Assembly (NCBI GenBank): GCA_910890315.1
Contig: CAJVGD010000014.1
Coordinates: forward strand, 62,001 to 126,000
Length of the DNA: 64,000 nucleotides
Direction of reading: 5' to 3'
Source of the DNA: Serendipita indica DSM 11827
Taxonomy: Eukaryota > Basidiomycota > Agaricomycetes > Sebacinales > Serendipitaceae
A program made the position numbers and the translations under genes. Shown piece by piece: positions 53,931 through 64,000 of this stretch. Under the pieces are notes generated by a model. The model was not told the origin of the DNA. It did no database searches and saw only the letters and a list, made by a program, of their open reading frames with translations. Position 1 is the first letter of the stretch. The number at the start of each line of letters is the position of its first letter.

Positions 53931-56900
53931 CTAAGAGGCCTTCGACGCGAGTAGAACCATTTCCCGTAAGGGAATCGCTCGACTCTCGCCATCTTCTTTC
54001 CCACCTTCAACCAGCCACACCGCATCGTCCAGGATGTACACAATAATCCCGCCCTTTCCGTCTCCACGTCCAGTGACGCGATACATTGGAAGACGGACTT
54101 TGACATGCACACGACCAGTTGGCATGAATAGCAAGTCATGAGCCTGTGCATGTTCTTCCGCGATACTCTTGAAATCTGTCGCTGCTGTGCGCTTCGGTAC
54201 CGCAACGGGTTTGTTGGCTTGTTGAGTTGGTGTGGGAGTAGACATGTACGAGGACGGTTTGGGCAGTTTGGAAATGTTGGCCTCGCCGAGCTTCATGGCG
54301 TCTTCCATCATTTGCAGTCCACGATGGAACCCTTGCTGTGTCGCGTCAAGGGCCAATACATTTTCCGGGAGAATAAGTGTCCGCCACCGATCATACCTAG
54401 AGCATAAAAATGATGAGAATGATGTATTCAGTGAGAAAAAATTGAGGTACATACCACTCCGCGATCTCGCCATAGCTTGCCTGCGGGTGCGAAAGCCAGA
54501 TGTGGAGTGCCTCGAGCCACTTGGGGAACACTTCCTTTTCCACGAGTTGATTCATGATCGAGTTTCCGATCACGCCTTTGTCGAACCACGCAATCACTAC
54601 CTCCAACGGTTTGAGATCCTGTTTGCGGGGGTTGACACGGAAGTCGTCGCGTAAGAGTTCGCCCAATCGCGGAACAATGTACTTGAGAATAGAGTCTTGC
54701 CATGCAGAAGGTTCCATCATCTAAACATCAACAGTCAGATCAGAACTCCCCAATGATAAACATCAACGCACCGGTTTCCAGACGAGCAACTCTTGGGGTG
54801 GACCAGCGAGTATGTCGACAGATCGGAATACCCTGCGAACGTTTCTCCTCGCGTGGCCAAGGTATTCCTCCATTCGTAACCCCACATGCGGCAACCATGG
54901 GAACACAAGATCGTGTAGCGATGCGCCTCCAGGGACTGGCTTCCAATCTGCCATTGCTCGTTCAACTTTTGGAAGCACGAGTTGATCGAGAAAGTTGTCT
55001 TGCATAAACGGTGGGATCAAGTCGTACCATGCTTCGTATAATGCGATCACGGGAGCAGCGTCGGATGCGTCCCATTCGTTGCTGGAAAAATCAATTAGAT
55101 AAGCCCTTGAATAGAAAGGAAAGGGGTTACGTACTTGATGGCACTGCGAACCTTCGGAAGCCATGAATGCCACAACAAGGCCTCCCAGGGAGTCATAGCC
55201 GTCGCAATCTCTATCGGAGCTGGACGCGCAGTGGGAACGATCTCATCATAGATAGAAACCAACGCAGAGCTCCCGTCATCTTGCGGCCGTGAGCTCATCT
55301 TGAGCGCTGCTCTCCATTTTGTAAAGATTGCCGTCCATCTTACGGGCTGTTCTAGCGGTCGCCAGTCGGCTAGCTCCAAACGAAGCAAAGGTGCGATAGA
55401 AGCGACAACTACTTCGTCGAGGCGGTACTTTTCGTACTCGGGTGAAAACTCGCCGAGGAAGCGTTCGACAAACGGGGACAGAGTCTCCAATGAAGACGGT
55501 CGATCGACCGTACTACTCTCGTAATCCGACGATAGGGCCACTCTCGAGGACTTTTGGGTCTCCTTGGAGACAGAGGCGATCTCTTCAACAACAATATTGA
55601 CTTCTCCGAGCCGTCGAATGAGCTCGGCCTCTTCTTGGATCTTTTTGCTGAGCCGAGCTTCTTCCAGTAGACCTTTACGCTTCTTCTCCTCTAGGAGCTT
55701 GCCCTCTCTTGCCAGCGCGTTCAAGTCATGGTTTGTCATGTCTACCATGAGTCGCAGATTGTGGCGCAGTTCGGGTAACCGCATCGTCTCCGTGGATGGT
55801 GTCCATGACGAGAGTGCTGCTATAGAAGAGACCTCGCGTGGAGTCGCACCAGTGGCATCGATTATAGGGCCCACACCGGCTTGGTGTGCAGTGACAGCCT
55901 CGACACCCGCTTCACGCAGAATCTCCTCGTACGTCCGGTGCTCGACGACAGTCTTCTTTGGCTTGCTCTTCTTTTTCCATGCTTCAGACCGCTCTGCCTT
56001 TTCTTCATCATGGTGACGGTGACCTTTGCGCTTCGACTTTGGCTTTTCATCTTCGTCGTCGCTGACTTTGATTCCTTTACGACGGTCTTCTGCAACGGCT
56101 TGTTTTGTTCGCTCCTTGAAGCCACCGTATGCAATACCGACGTTGCCTTTTGGACGGAGCTTGCTCTCGACGGGTGTGACGATACCTTGACCTTGAGCAC
56201 CCAGACCCGTTCCCTTGAAAAAAGCATCAGATATTGCTGTCAAAGGTAGTAGAAACGTACCGCTTGCCAGCCCATCTTGGCCATCAGTCTCGCTCCAAAG
56301 CTTCCGGAAATGCGGTCAAAGTGTGCGCGTTCTTCTGCAGAAATGTTGGGTTTGGTAGGTGGTGGAGTCGACGTGTCCGTGTTACGAACAAAGGCACGCT
56401 GAGCTCTGGCAGCAAAGGAGGTCGGGAGTTCATTTGTTGTAGCTTGCTGAACCGCTGGGGCCGACTGAGTGCTTGTGATGGTCGGTCGTGCACCAATCCC
56501 AGTATGGGGGATTGGCGAAGGTGATTTTTCCTTTTCTGGTGGATTCGCTGCTTGACTAGCGGCAGCAAAAGAAGGCATTCCACGGCGAGGTGCGCTCGAC
56601 GCTCCAATGCCCCGCCGCGCACCTATACCCCCACGGGGCTGCGGTGCCGCTTCTTCTCCATGCGACTCGTCAGGGGTATCAGGAGGTCCATTACTGGTTG
56701 GTGCAAATGACATGCCCAGTCCAGAACGAGACCCAATTCCGCGCCTGTTCCCCAAGCCGCCTCTAGGCACATCTTCCTCCTCCTCATCTTGAATCATCGC
56801 ATCTTCGTCCACATCTTTTGCCTTTTTAGGGTCGATGTCGTCGCTGGCGTCGCTGTCCGAGCCAGATTCTGCCGAGGAGGATTCCTCGCTCATAGAGGCG

Positions 56901-57253
56901 TCCTCAGGCTCTTTTGCAGCAGATTTTTTGAACACGGGAGTCCTAGCAAGCTGGTATTAGAATCTATTCGACCCTTTAGAATGATGCAATAAAGAGCTGT
57001 TCGGGACTTACTTTGCTTTGCGCTTTGGAGCATATCTTTGTGGTTCGTCATCGTCTTCTCCAAAGATTCCATACGTTGCATCGTCTTTTCCCCTGTTATT
57101 GAGGCGTCTACGCTTGCGCTGCTGGTATGGATCGTCGAAGAGGGCGCGTTCTGCCTGCTCGTCGCCGTTTAATTCCTGCTCTTCATAGTCTTCTTCTGCT
57201 GAATTGTCAGACGAATCGTCGTCTGAGATAAACTCGCGCTTTCTCCTGCCCAT
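53931..57253 (-). CDS. TFIP11: TFIP11/Ntr1 spliceosome-disassembly factor
   Basis: Six exons (57253-57012, 56942-56261, 56213-55135, 55081-54772, 54720-54455, 54396-53931) give 1,014 residues in one frame. The N-terminus is the acidic TIP_N region (REFISDDDSSDNSAEEDYEE ... YAPKRKAK). A long Gly/Arg-rich insertion (RGGIGARRGIGA repeats) follows. The G-patch spans an intron: FGARLMAKMGWQAGTGLG, then GIVTPVESKLRPKGNVG. The C-terminal half is the GCFC domain (VVIAWFDKGVIGNSIMNQLV, FPKWLEALHIWLSHP, YDRWRTLILPENVL) characteristic of TFIP11. Known role: activates DEAH helicase Prp43 to release the intron lariat from spent spliceosomes. It is longer than the human protein (about 840 residues), mostly through the RGG-like part. 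Divergent from the nucleoporin gene. Confidence 0.92.
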
Positions 57254-57485
57254 CGTCGTGGTCGGCTCCAAGGACGGCTATGACTGGCCGTGGCTGGCCG
57301 TCATGAATCCAGTCATGGCCGTGTGAATCCGAAATAATCCTGATAAATGCCGTCTGGCGCAGAGACGAGTCAGAGTGCGAGGCTGGGCCATGAGCGTCTA
57401 TTGCACGTCGCCCACAAAACGGGACAAACAAATTCTGACCCTCTGGCTTCAACTCCTCCGACTGGATTCTGCGAGCAGTCTCAAA
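57254..57485. promoter_or_regulatory. Bidirectional promoter, TFIP11 / Nup98-Nup96
   Basis: Only 232 nt separate the two start codons, so the two housekeeping genes must share regulatory sequence. An imperfect direct repeat ATGACTGGCCGTGGCTGGCCGTCATGA lies around 57279-57305 (two TGGCCGT units). No TATA box seen. Confidence 0.5.
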
Positions 57486-60400
57486 ATGTTCGGAGGATGG
57501 GGATCTAATACTGCTAATAACACAACAAACACCACACAGCCCGCTGCTGGCTTTGGAACGACAAACGCATTTGGTCAACCCGCTCAAAATACTGGTGAGC
57601 ACTCTTTGGCGTTGAAATCACGCGTCTTTCGTGCTTATACATCTACTAATCTCAATATTATTCATCACCAGGCGGCTTTGGAGCGTTTGGGCAGCCTCAA
57701 CAGAATACACAACCATCAACTGGCTTTGGCGCTCCTGCCGCTCCAACAACCGGTTTTGGCGGTGAGTCTACTCGTTAAATTCCTTTTGTAATACAACTAG
57801 TTGCTTACATTTCCGTTCGCGACTGCCCTCCGTGTTATACAGCGTTTGGAGGCGGCACAACAAATGCATTTGGAGCCAAGCCGGCCAATGCCTTTGGAAC
57901 AGGCGGTGGATTTGGCACAACACAACCTGCGACAGGAACTGGCTTTGGTACAGGCGCATTTGGCGCGTCATCGACGCCAACAACGACAGGCTTTGGTGCT
58001 ACTGCAGGCACGGGTACAGGCGCGTTTGGATCTGGATTTGGCTCTACGACAGCAAATGCAGGCTCTGCGTGGGGAAAACCTGCTACAGGCGCATTCGGAC
58101 AAGCGGGTATGTTACATTCACACTTTTATACCATCACGCATTTGTTTACAATCTATCATAGCTGCACCCGCTGCAGGAAATGGAACCGCAAATCCTCCAT
58201 TCTCTGAAGTCACCGAGCGAGACTCTGGTGCGACCAACGTCACCCTTCACTATCACTCCATCTCGTGCATGCCCGCCTATATCAACTGGTCACCAGAAGA
58301 ACTAAGGGTACAAGATTATGCCGTCGGTAGAAAGACTGCAAACTCCGCTGTTCCCGGTGCAACTGGATTTGGGGCTGCCGCGACCACTGGTTTTGGCGCT
58401 GGAGGAACCACAGGAGGCTTTGGACAACCAGCCGCGCCCACGACTGGATTCGGATTCGGTACTACCACAAACACGAGCACTGGTGGCGGTCTGTTCGGAG
58501 GGGGTACCACCACCACGGGCGGTTTTGGCCAACCGTCCACAACAAATGCCTTTGGACAACCAGCTGCCAGTGCCGCGCCGGCTAATCCTTTCGGAGCTCC
58601 CGCTGCTGGAACGAGCACTGGATTTGGTACATTTGGTTCTACTAGCACGCCCACCAATGCCTTTGGAGCCACCACTAATGCACCCAAGCCTTTTGGAGGA
58701 TTCGGTATGATCTCACCGACGCCAACTTCAAATACTAATACCGCATAGGCTCTACCCCGACGGCGACTACCGGAACTGGCTTTGGCACGTTCGGTCAAAC
58801 GAACACCCAAGCGGCGACGAGCACTCAAAACGCCTTTGGACAACAACAACCTGCAAGTACAGGATTTGGTTTTGGTAAGTCGACTCCCCCTGAAATGATT
58901 GACATACTCATTTTGATGCAGGTAGCAACGCGAACAAACCAGGCGGCTTTGGTGCTACCACTAATCCGTTCGGAGGCCAAACTACCACTGGTGGTTTTGG
59001 AACAAACACGACGACTAATGCCTTTGGTCAGCCTGCGCAACAGGCTGCTGGCGGCTTTGGTGCTCCTGCTCCTGCAGCCGGTACTGGCACGACCGGTTTC
59101 GGATTTGGGGCGACCAATCAGACTCAACCCGCCGCGAATCGTGCGTTTCTCTTGATCTCTTTTCTGATTTGCTTACAGGCTTGATAGCTTTCGGACAAGC
59201 GGCGCAACCCGCGGCACCTGCGAACCCCTTCGGCGCGTTTGGCCAACAAACTAGTCAAACTGCAGCACCCACTACCAATGCATTTGGAAACCTCTTTGGT
59301 ACAAAGCCAGCGACACCCACGACGGCGCCCAATGCCAATCCGTTTGGCGGCTTTGGTCAAACGACTACGAGCACAGCTACTAACCCGCTGGGAGGTGGAC
59401 TCGGTGGCTTTGGTGCGACGACGACGAACACGGGGGGCCTCTTTGGCCAAAACACCAGCAATGCGGGCAATATCTTTGGCGCAAAGCCAACTCAGCCCGC
59501 TCCCAATACATTTGGCGGGTTTGGCGGCTCCACACTCGGAGGATTTGGCGCAGCGCAAGCAGCTCCAGCCCCAACTACAAACGCTAACCCATTCGGCGCT
59601 TTCGCGGGCTTTGGTCAGTCCACAGCTCCCGCCCCCACTGGGACGACGACGGGTCTCTTCGGGACATCGACGGCTCAGCCTCAACCACAGCAAGCGCTCA
59701 CTGCCTCGGTCGATCAACCCTTCAGCTCTGGCATCCCCGTCTTCGAGTTGTTGCCAGGCGCCGCCGCTGCAGCAGGTACGCTCGCTGCGAGTGCCTTTGC
59801 TACCAAGAAGCAACCCAACTTTTTCATGAAACGCAAGCCTCTCCCATCTGCAAAGGCCGTGGCGTCTCTCAACTCTTCCACTGCCGTTAATCCTCTGCGC
59901 GGCTTTGCGGGTAGTGTCACTGCTACCAAGCCTGGTCAATCTGGACTCAATATGATGCTCCGTGGTGGCACGATGCCGAGCACCACGGGCACGTTGAGCA
60001 CAATGGGGAGCAGTTTCATGGGCGGTACGCTCAGTGAAAAGAAGGCCGGACTCAGTTCAGATGTCTTTGTCTCCAACGTCAAAAAGCTGCAAATCAACAA
60101 GGATGTTTCGAAAGATCAGCTCACCTCTTCACTGGCTCAGGTCGCTGCGCGCAAAGGACACAATGGTACGCTTGGACTCCTTGGTAGCTCTCCATCACCA
60201 GCACCTGGATCCACATCCCGCCCTGCAATCGCCGCAAAGCCATCTGAGCCATCTCGGGATCAAACACAATCGGACAAGCTAGAAAAGGGAGAGTACTGGA
60301 TCTCCCCCGAAGAGTCCAAGCTCAAATCTCTTCCATTCAAGGATCTCGAGGCCTTTGAGCATTTCAAATGCGGCCGCGTTGGATATGGTCAGGTCGAGTT

Positions 60401-63400
60401 CCTTGAGCCCGTCAATCTTACGACCATTGGCGCTGTAAAGGACATTCCCAACAAGTATATCATCTTCGACGAGCGGGAATGTACTGTCTATCCGGACGAA
60501 CATGACAAACCACCCGTCGGTCAAGGCCTCAACGTACGCGCAAGAATCACCCTCGAAAACTGTTGGGCCGTCGACAGAGCGACACGAGAGCCGATCAAAG
60601 ACGAGAATCATCCCAAGGCGGCTCATCATCTCAAGAAGCTCCAGAGCATGCCCGAGACAACGTTTGAAAGCTTTGACATCCAAACTGGCGAATGGACCTT
60701 TATCGTCGAGCACTTTAGTCGATACGGCCTTGATGAGGGTGACGATGAAGAGGAAGAGGAGATGCTCAGGGCGCAAAACGCCACTGCCGCTGCAGCAGCT
60801 CCTGTTCCAGAGGACCAGCCTATGGAAAAACCGTCTAGCGAAGATGATCCTATGGAAGATCCCATCCCACGCCGGGCATCTGTCCGCCCTCGCGATGTGT
60901 CGATGCGTCCTCGGGATCAGACACCTGCACACCGTCGCCGTGGCTCAACCGCTCGTCCAGCTCCTGGAGAAGAAAACGATGCTGACAATGACGAGGACGA
61001 CATGGCTATGGATGACGAGGAGCCGGAGCGTCCTCATCCAAGCTGGCCAGCTCAGATTGGCCTCGACCCTCAGCGGTTGGGACAGATGCAATCAAGCCTA
61101 TTCGCTGCCCAGAACAACGCTGCATCCAAAGCGGCCCGAGGAGGCGCAAAAGGGTTCATCAAGCCACCTCGTGCGGGGACGCCCAGTGCACTCGGAAAGC
61201 ATCCGCGTGAAATGTCAATCATGGAAGAGGATGGAGTCCATGGAGGCGCGTTGCAGCGGCGTCAAGCGTCTGTAGAGGTGAATACCGATATTTATTCTTG
61301 ACCTTCCATCATTCTCCATTCCCTTTTCCTGGCCGAGCCACAATAAAAAAACAAAAACAAGTTTCCGGGAACCGCAGACGACCACAATATTACGGCTCTC
61401 CCCATCATGTCCCATTCCTAGTATCGCTTTTGTTGAATGAACACTTTTACTCATCCATTTTGGCAGAGACCGTCGTTCGCTGTCGCGCGACCAGTAGTCG
61501 GGTCGCAAGATCAGCAAATGGCGCTCGAACCACCTGCGCGCAAGTTTGTAAAGATTGCAAAAGAGTCTCTGGTCGAGGGCAAGGAAAGTTTGTATCGCGA
61601 TGCGGGTCTTGCTTTTGGGAGGTCGTTTCGTGTCGGATGGGGTCCTGGTGGGATGCTTGTGCATTTGGGCGAGCTCTGTGCGCCCTATGATGAGACGTGA
61701 GGTGATTTGTGTGATATGAGCCACACTAACTCCCGTGAAGGACACCCCCAGAATCGTTCTCGGTGCTCAACATGACATATATCTCGCATACGTCCATGGA
61801 TGAGGTATGCGCAACCATTTCAATGCTCTCATACTAACAATGAACAGGAGAAAGAGAAGAAGCGGGCCAACGATGAGCTCAAGCTGTATCGAGAACATAC
61901 ACAAGTGGTCGAGGAGAACGGGATCCCGATGATCGTTCCACTACCGACACTCAACTTTCAACCCTTTGCGACCCATTTCCATCCAGATGACACGTCGTAC
62001 GAGGCGTCACTCTGGCGACTTGGTGCAGCATTATTCGACACGATCCCGCTCGATGTACCTGGCGAGCTTGAGCCGACCAAAAAGCAATGGATTGCGGACC
62101 TACGGAGAAAGATGAAGATTAGCGACTGGCTACAGGCTGCAGTCTCACCTGCCGTTGAACAAGTCATGCTCAATGGTTCCTCTTCGTCCATTACACGGGT
62201 ATTTGCGCTCTTGACGGGCAATGATGTCGAACGTGCATGTCAAGTCGCCATGGACGCTGGCGATTTCCACCTCGCGACTCTTCTTTCGCAAGCGGGTGGT
62301 GATCGCGCGTTTAGAGAGTCGATGGGCGCGCAATGGGATACGTGGGTGAAAGAGCAAACGGACGCGTTTATTGACGATGACTATCGAAAAGTATACGCCG
62401 TCCTTTGTGGAATCGTGACGATCGGTCGGGCGTCCAAGAACCGGAATGACCCATTCGTGCGAGCGCAAGACATTGACATTGCCGAGGGGTTGGATTGGAA
62501 ACAAGCTTTTGGACTCCATTTGTGGTATGGGATTGACCTGGCGGACCCACCTACGGCAGCGATTACCGAGTATGACCTCGCGCAATCGTCGAGCGATGTA
62601 GCGGCGATGCGTGGAGAAATACCCGAGCTTGATACAGCCAAAGTTCAGGATCGAGAAGGCGGAGAGCTCGTTAACCCGCCTCCATGGTACCTCGTGAGCA
62701 AGGCGGGCGAACGGTCCAAAATCGGACGCGAGGGCGACACGCTCCTGCATATGCTACGGCTGTTCGAAAATCCAGAGTATCCACTTTCGGTACTCCTCAA
62801 TCCAAAATGCATTTCTCCACATGCGCTCGACTATCGATTGCCGTGGCAGCTGTTTGCTGTGCTGAGCGGAATGGTCGCTGGATGTCTCGGACCGGCGATC
62901 CAGGAGGAGATTGTGCGGTTGAATGATTTGTTGTGTGTGGCGTATGCGATGCAGCTCGAGGACGACACGATGGTGGACCAAGCGATTTTCGTTGCGTTGC
63001 ACCTGAGTGATCCACAGAGGTATGGCTTTGTTTCTTGAATACAACTGCGTGGCTAATGTTGCTCCTAGTCGTGCAAGTGCGATTCGTGATCTCCTGATGC
63101 GCAACCCCGAATTTTTCGACGAAGAGGTTGTGCAGTCGTACGGTATCCCGGGAGAGTGGATCGCAGCTGCCAAGGTTGGTTCTATTTCCGGAGTTTCCAC
63201 ATGTTTCTCATATTATTTAGGGGGCGTACGAACGATACAAGGGCAACGCAGGTGCGGCGTGTACGTTCTATGTGCATGCTGGCGAGCAAAAGTTTGCATG
63301 CGACATTGTGATCTCGGACCTGGCTCCGGATTTGATCATTCGCGAAGAGTTTGTCGTGCTCAAACGGCTATTCGAGGTGTTTACACCAGAGCGTATCGAT

Positions 63401-63861
63401 GATTGGGCTGTACGAGGAAAGGTGAGTATCGAAAAATGGTCATGGAATTTCGCTAATCAATATGATAGTTGTTCCTGGATTACATCGACATGAAGCATTC
63501 AATTCCGACATTGGTGACAGCAATTGCAAGCCAGCCGCACGCGACCCCTACACCCGAGCAGCTCGTCAAGGCCGACCGAATCTTTGCGGCTGTCCCCAAC
63601 TTGTTACGGCTCTTACCGTCTGTACTCGGAGTTGTCTCTTCCTCGGGGTCGTCGGGACAGTCTGGACACAGCAAACGGCAACGGGCGGCATTGGATGAGA
63701 TGCAATCTGGGCTCGTGACGCTGGTGATGGGACTACAAAATGTGCTAGTGGGTCGTGCGCGCGTCAAGCTGGACCTGCGAGGGGTCGAGGCAGGCGCGCG
63801 GCTCAAGGCGGTGCAATCTGCTGCGTATGAGCGGTTTTGCCAGAGTGTGGATGTATTGTAG
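57486..63861 (+). CDS. NUP98: Nup98-Nup96 (NUP145-type) nucleoporin precursor
   Basis: ATG at 57486, at least ten exons, roughly 1,900 residues. FG/GLFG repeats dominate the first about 850 residues. A GLEBS element, the Rae1/Gle2-binding site, sits inside them (SEVTERDSGATNVTLHYHSI ... PEELRVQDYAVGRK, 58200-58335). Then comes the autoproteolytic domain (GEYWISPEESKLKSLPFKDL to EHFSRYGLDE, 60288-60735) with the cleavage motif HFS. After an acidic linker, a 189-nt intron (61278-61466; GTGAAT donor, GGCAG acceptor, in phase) leads to the Nup96/Nup145C alpha-solenoid (RVFALLTGNDVERACQVAMD, IDIAEGLDWKQAFGLHLWYG), a Y-complex subunit. Self-cleavage would release both halves. If that long intron is not spliced, Nup98 would end at 61301, so alternative products are possible. 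Confidence 0.9.
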
Positions 63862-64000
63862 AATAATTAATAGACTGAGTTGCTGCGGAGACCGGTATTC
63901 CGAGATTCGGAGATGGCGTCGGGGGATTTGTCAGGCAGAGAGCTTGCGTCAGTCTGCCGGCATCGACGATGCGGTCGTTGCCGATCAGCACCCTGGCCAG
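63862..64000. other. 3' flank of Nup98-Nup96
   Basis: 139 nt to the window edge. No feature seen beyond the presumed 3' UTR. Confidence 0.3.

Noticed and set aside
58316-59939. Minus-strand Gly/Val/Pro-rich ORFs opposite Nup98
   Set aside because: Mirror products of the FG-repeat coding sequence.
1-64000. Retroelements, LTR pairs, Polinton-like or other virus-like elements
   Set aside because: I looked for RT/integrase/capsid-like frames and flanking direct repeats and found none; the duplications seen are of host genes.

Overview
The window is nuclear DNA of a filamentous basidiomycete, most likely an Agaricomycete. Rhizoctonia/Ceratobasidiaceae is my best guess, from gene style only. The evidence is dense genes with mostly 43-80 nt GT-AG introns, large lineage-specific families (F-box proteins, NACHT-WD40 NLRs, tiny dsRBD-like proteins), and a conserved core (Nup98-Nup96, TFIP11/Ntr1, an Msc2-type zinc transporter, a Kar9/GAS2 protein, a Far1/Ste5-like scaffold). 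I saw no CRISPR, rRNA or recognisable transposon.

Layout. 0-5.9 kb: four F-box genes; the first is cut by the left edge and is a tandem copy of the second. 6.3-13.1 kb: an orphan coiled-coil gene and a RING-PH-VWA (Far1/Ste5-type) scaffold gene, both on the minus strand. 13.4-18.1 kb: a 14-blade NACHT-WD40 NLR. 18.8-21.2 kb: two small dsRBD-like genes in a tandem duplication that includes their promoters. 21.6-29.6 kb: three closely packed plus-strand genes (Kar9-GAS2, Msc2 zinc transporter, DUF1996-WSC secreted protein). 30.1-39.1 kb: four genes of a motif-defined family, two of them degenerate protein kinases and one ending in a PB1 domain. 39.8-44.4 kb: a second NLR, an inverted duplicate of the first, which carries along a dead 5' fragment of the Far1-like gene. 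45.2-51.6 kb: three more F-box genes around a fifth member of the motif family. 51.7 kb: an intron-containing tRNA-Ala(AGC). 52.6-63.9 kb: a disordered PPxY protein, TFIP11/Ntr1, and Nup98-Nup96, the last two sharing a 232-nt divergent promoter.

The most unusual content is (i) the five-member family sharing the motif EEYSPPSSIASSPCSSP and a C-terminal VYK-R box, mixed with pseudokinase or PB1 modules, (ii) dsRBD-like domains found both as about 80-residue free proteins and as C-terminal tails of F-box proteins, and (iii) the about 5.2-kb inverted NLR duplication. Several genes have their reading frame shifted by one base, mostly at a short G or C run. This looks more like homopolymer miscounting in the assembly than real gene death. 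Exon joins were inferred by eye from GT/GC-AG sites and frame arithmetic.
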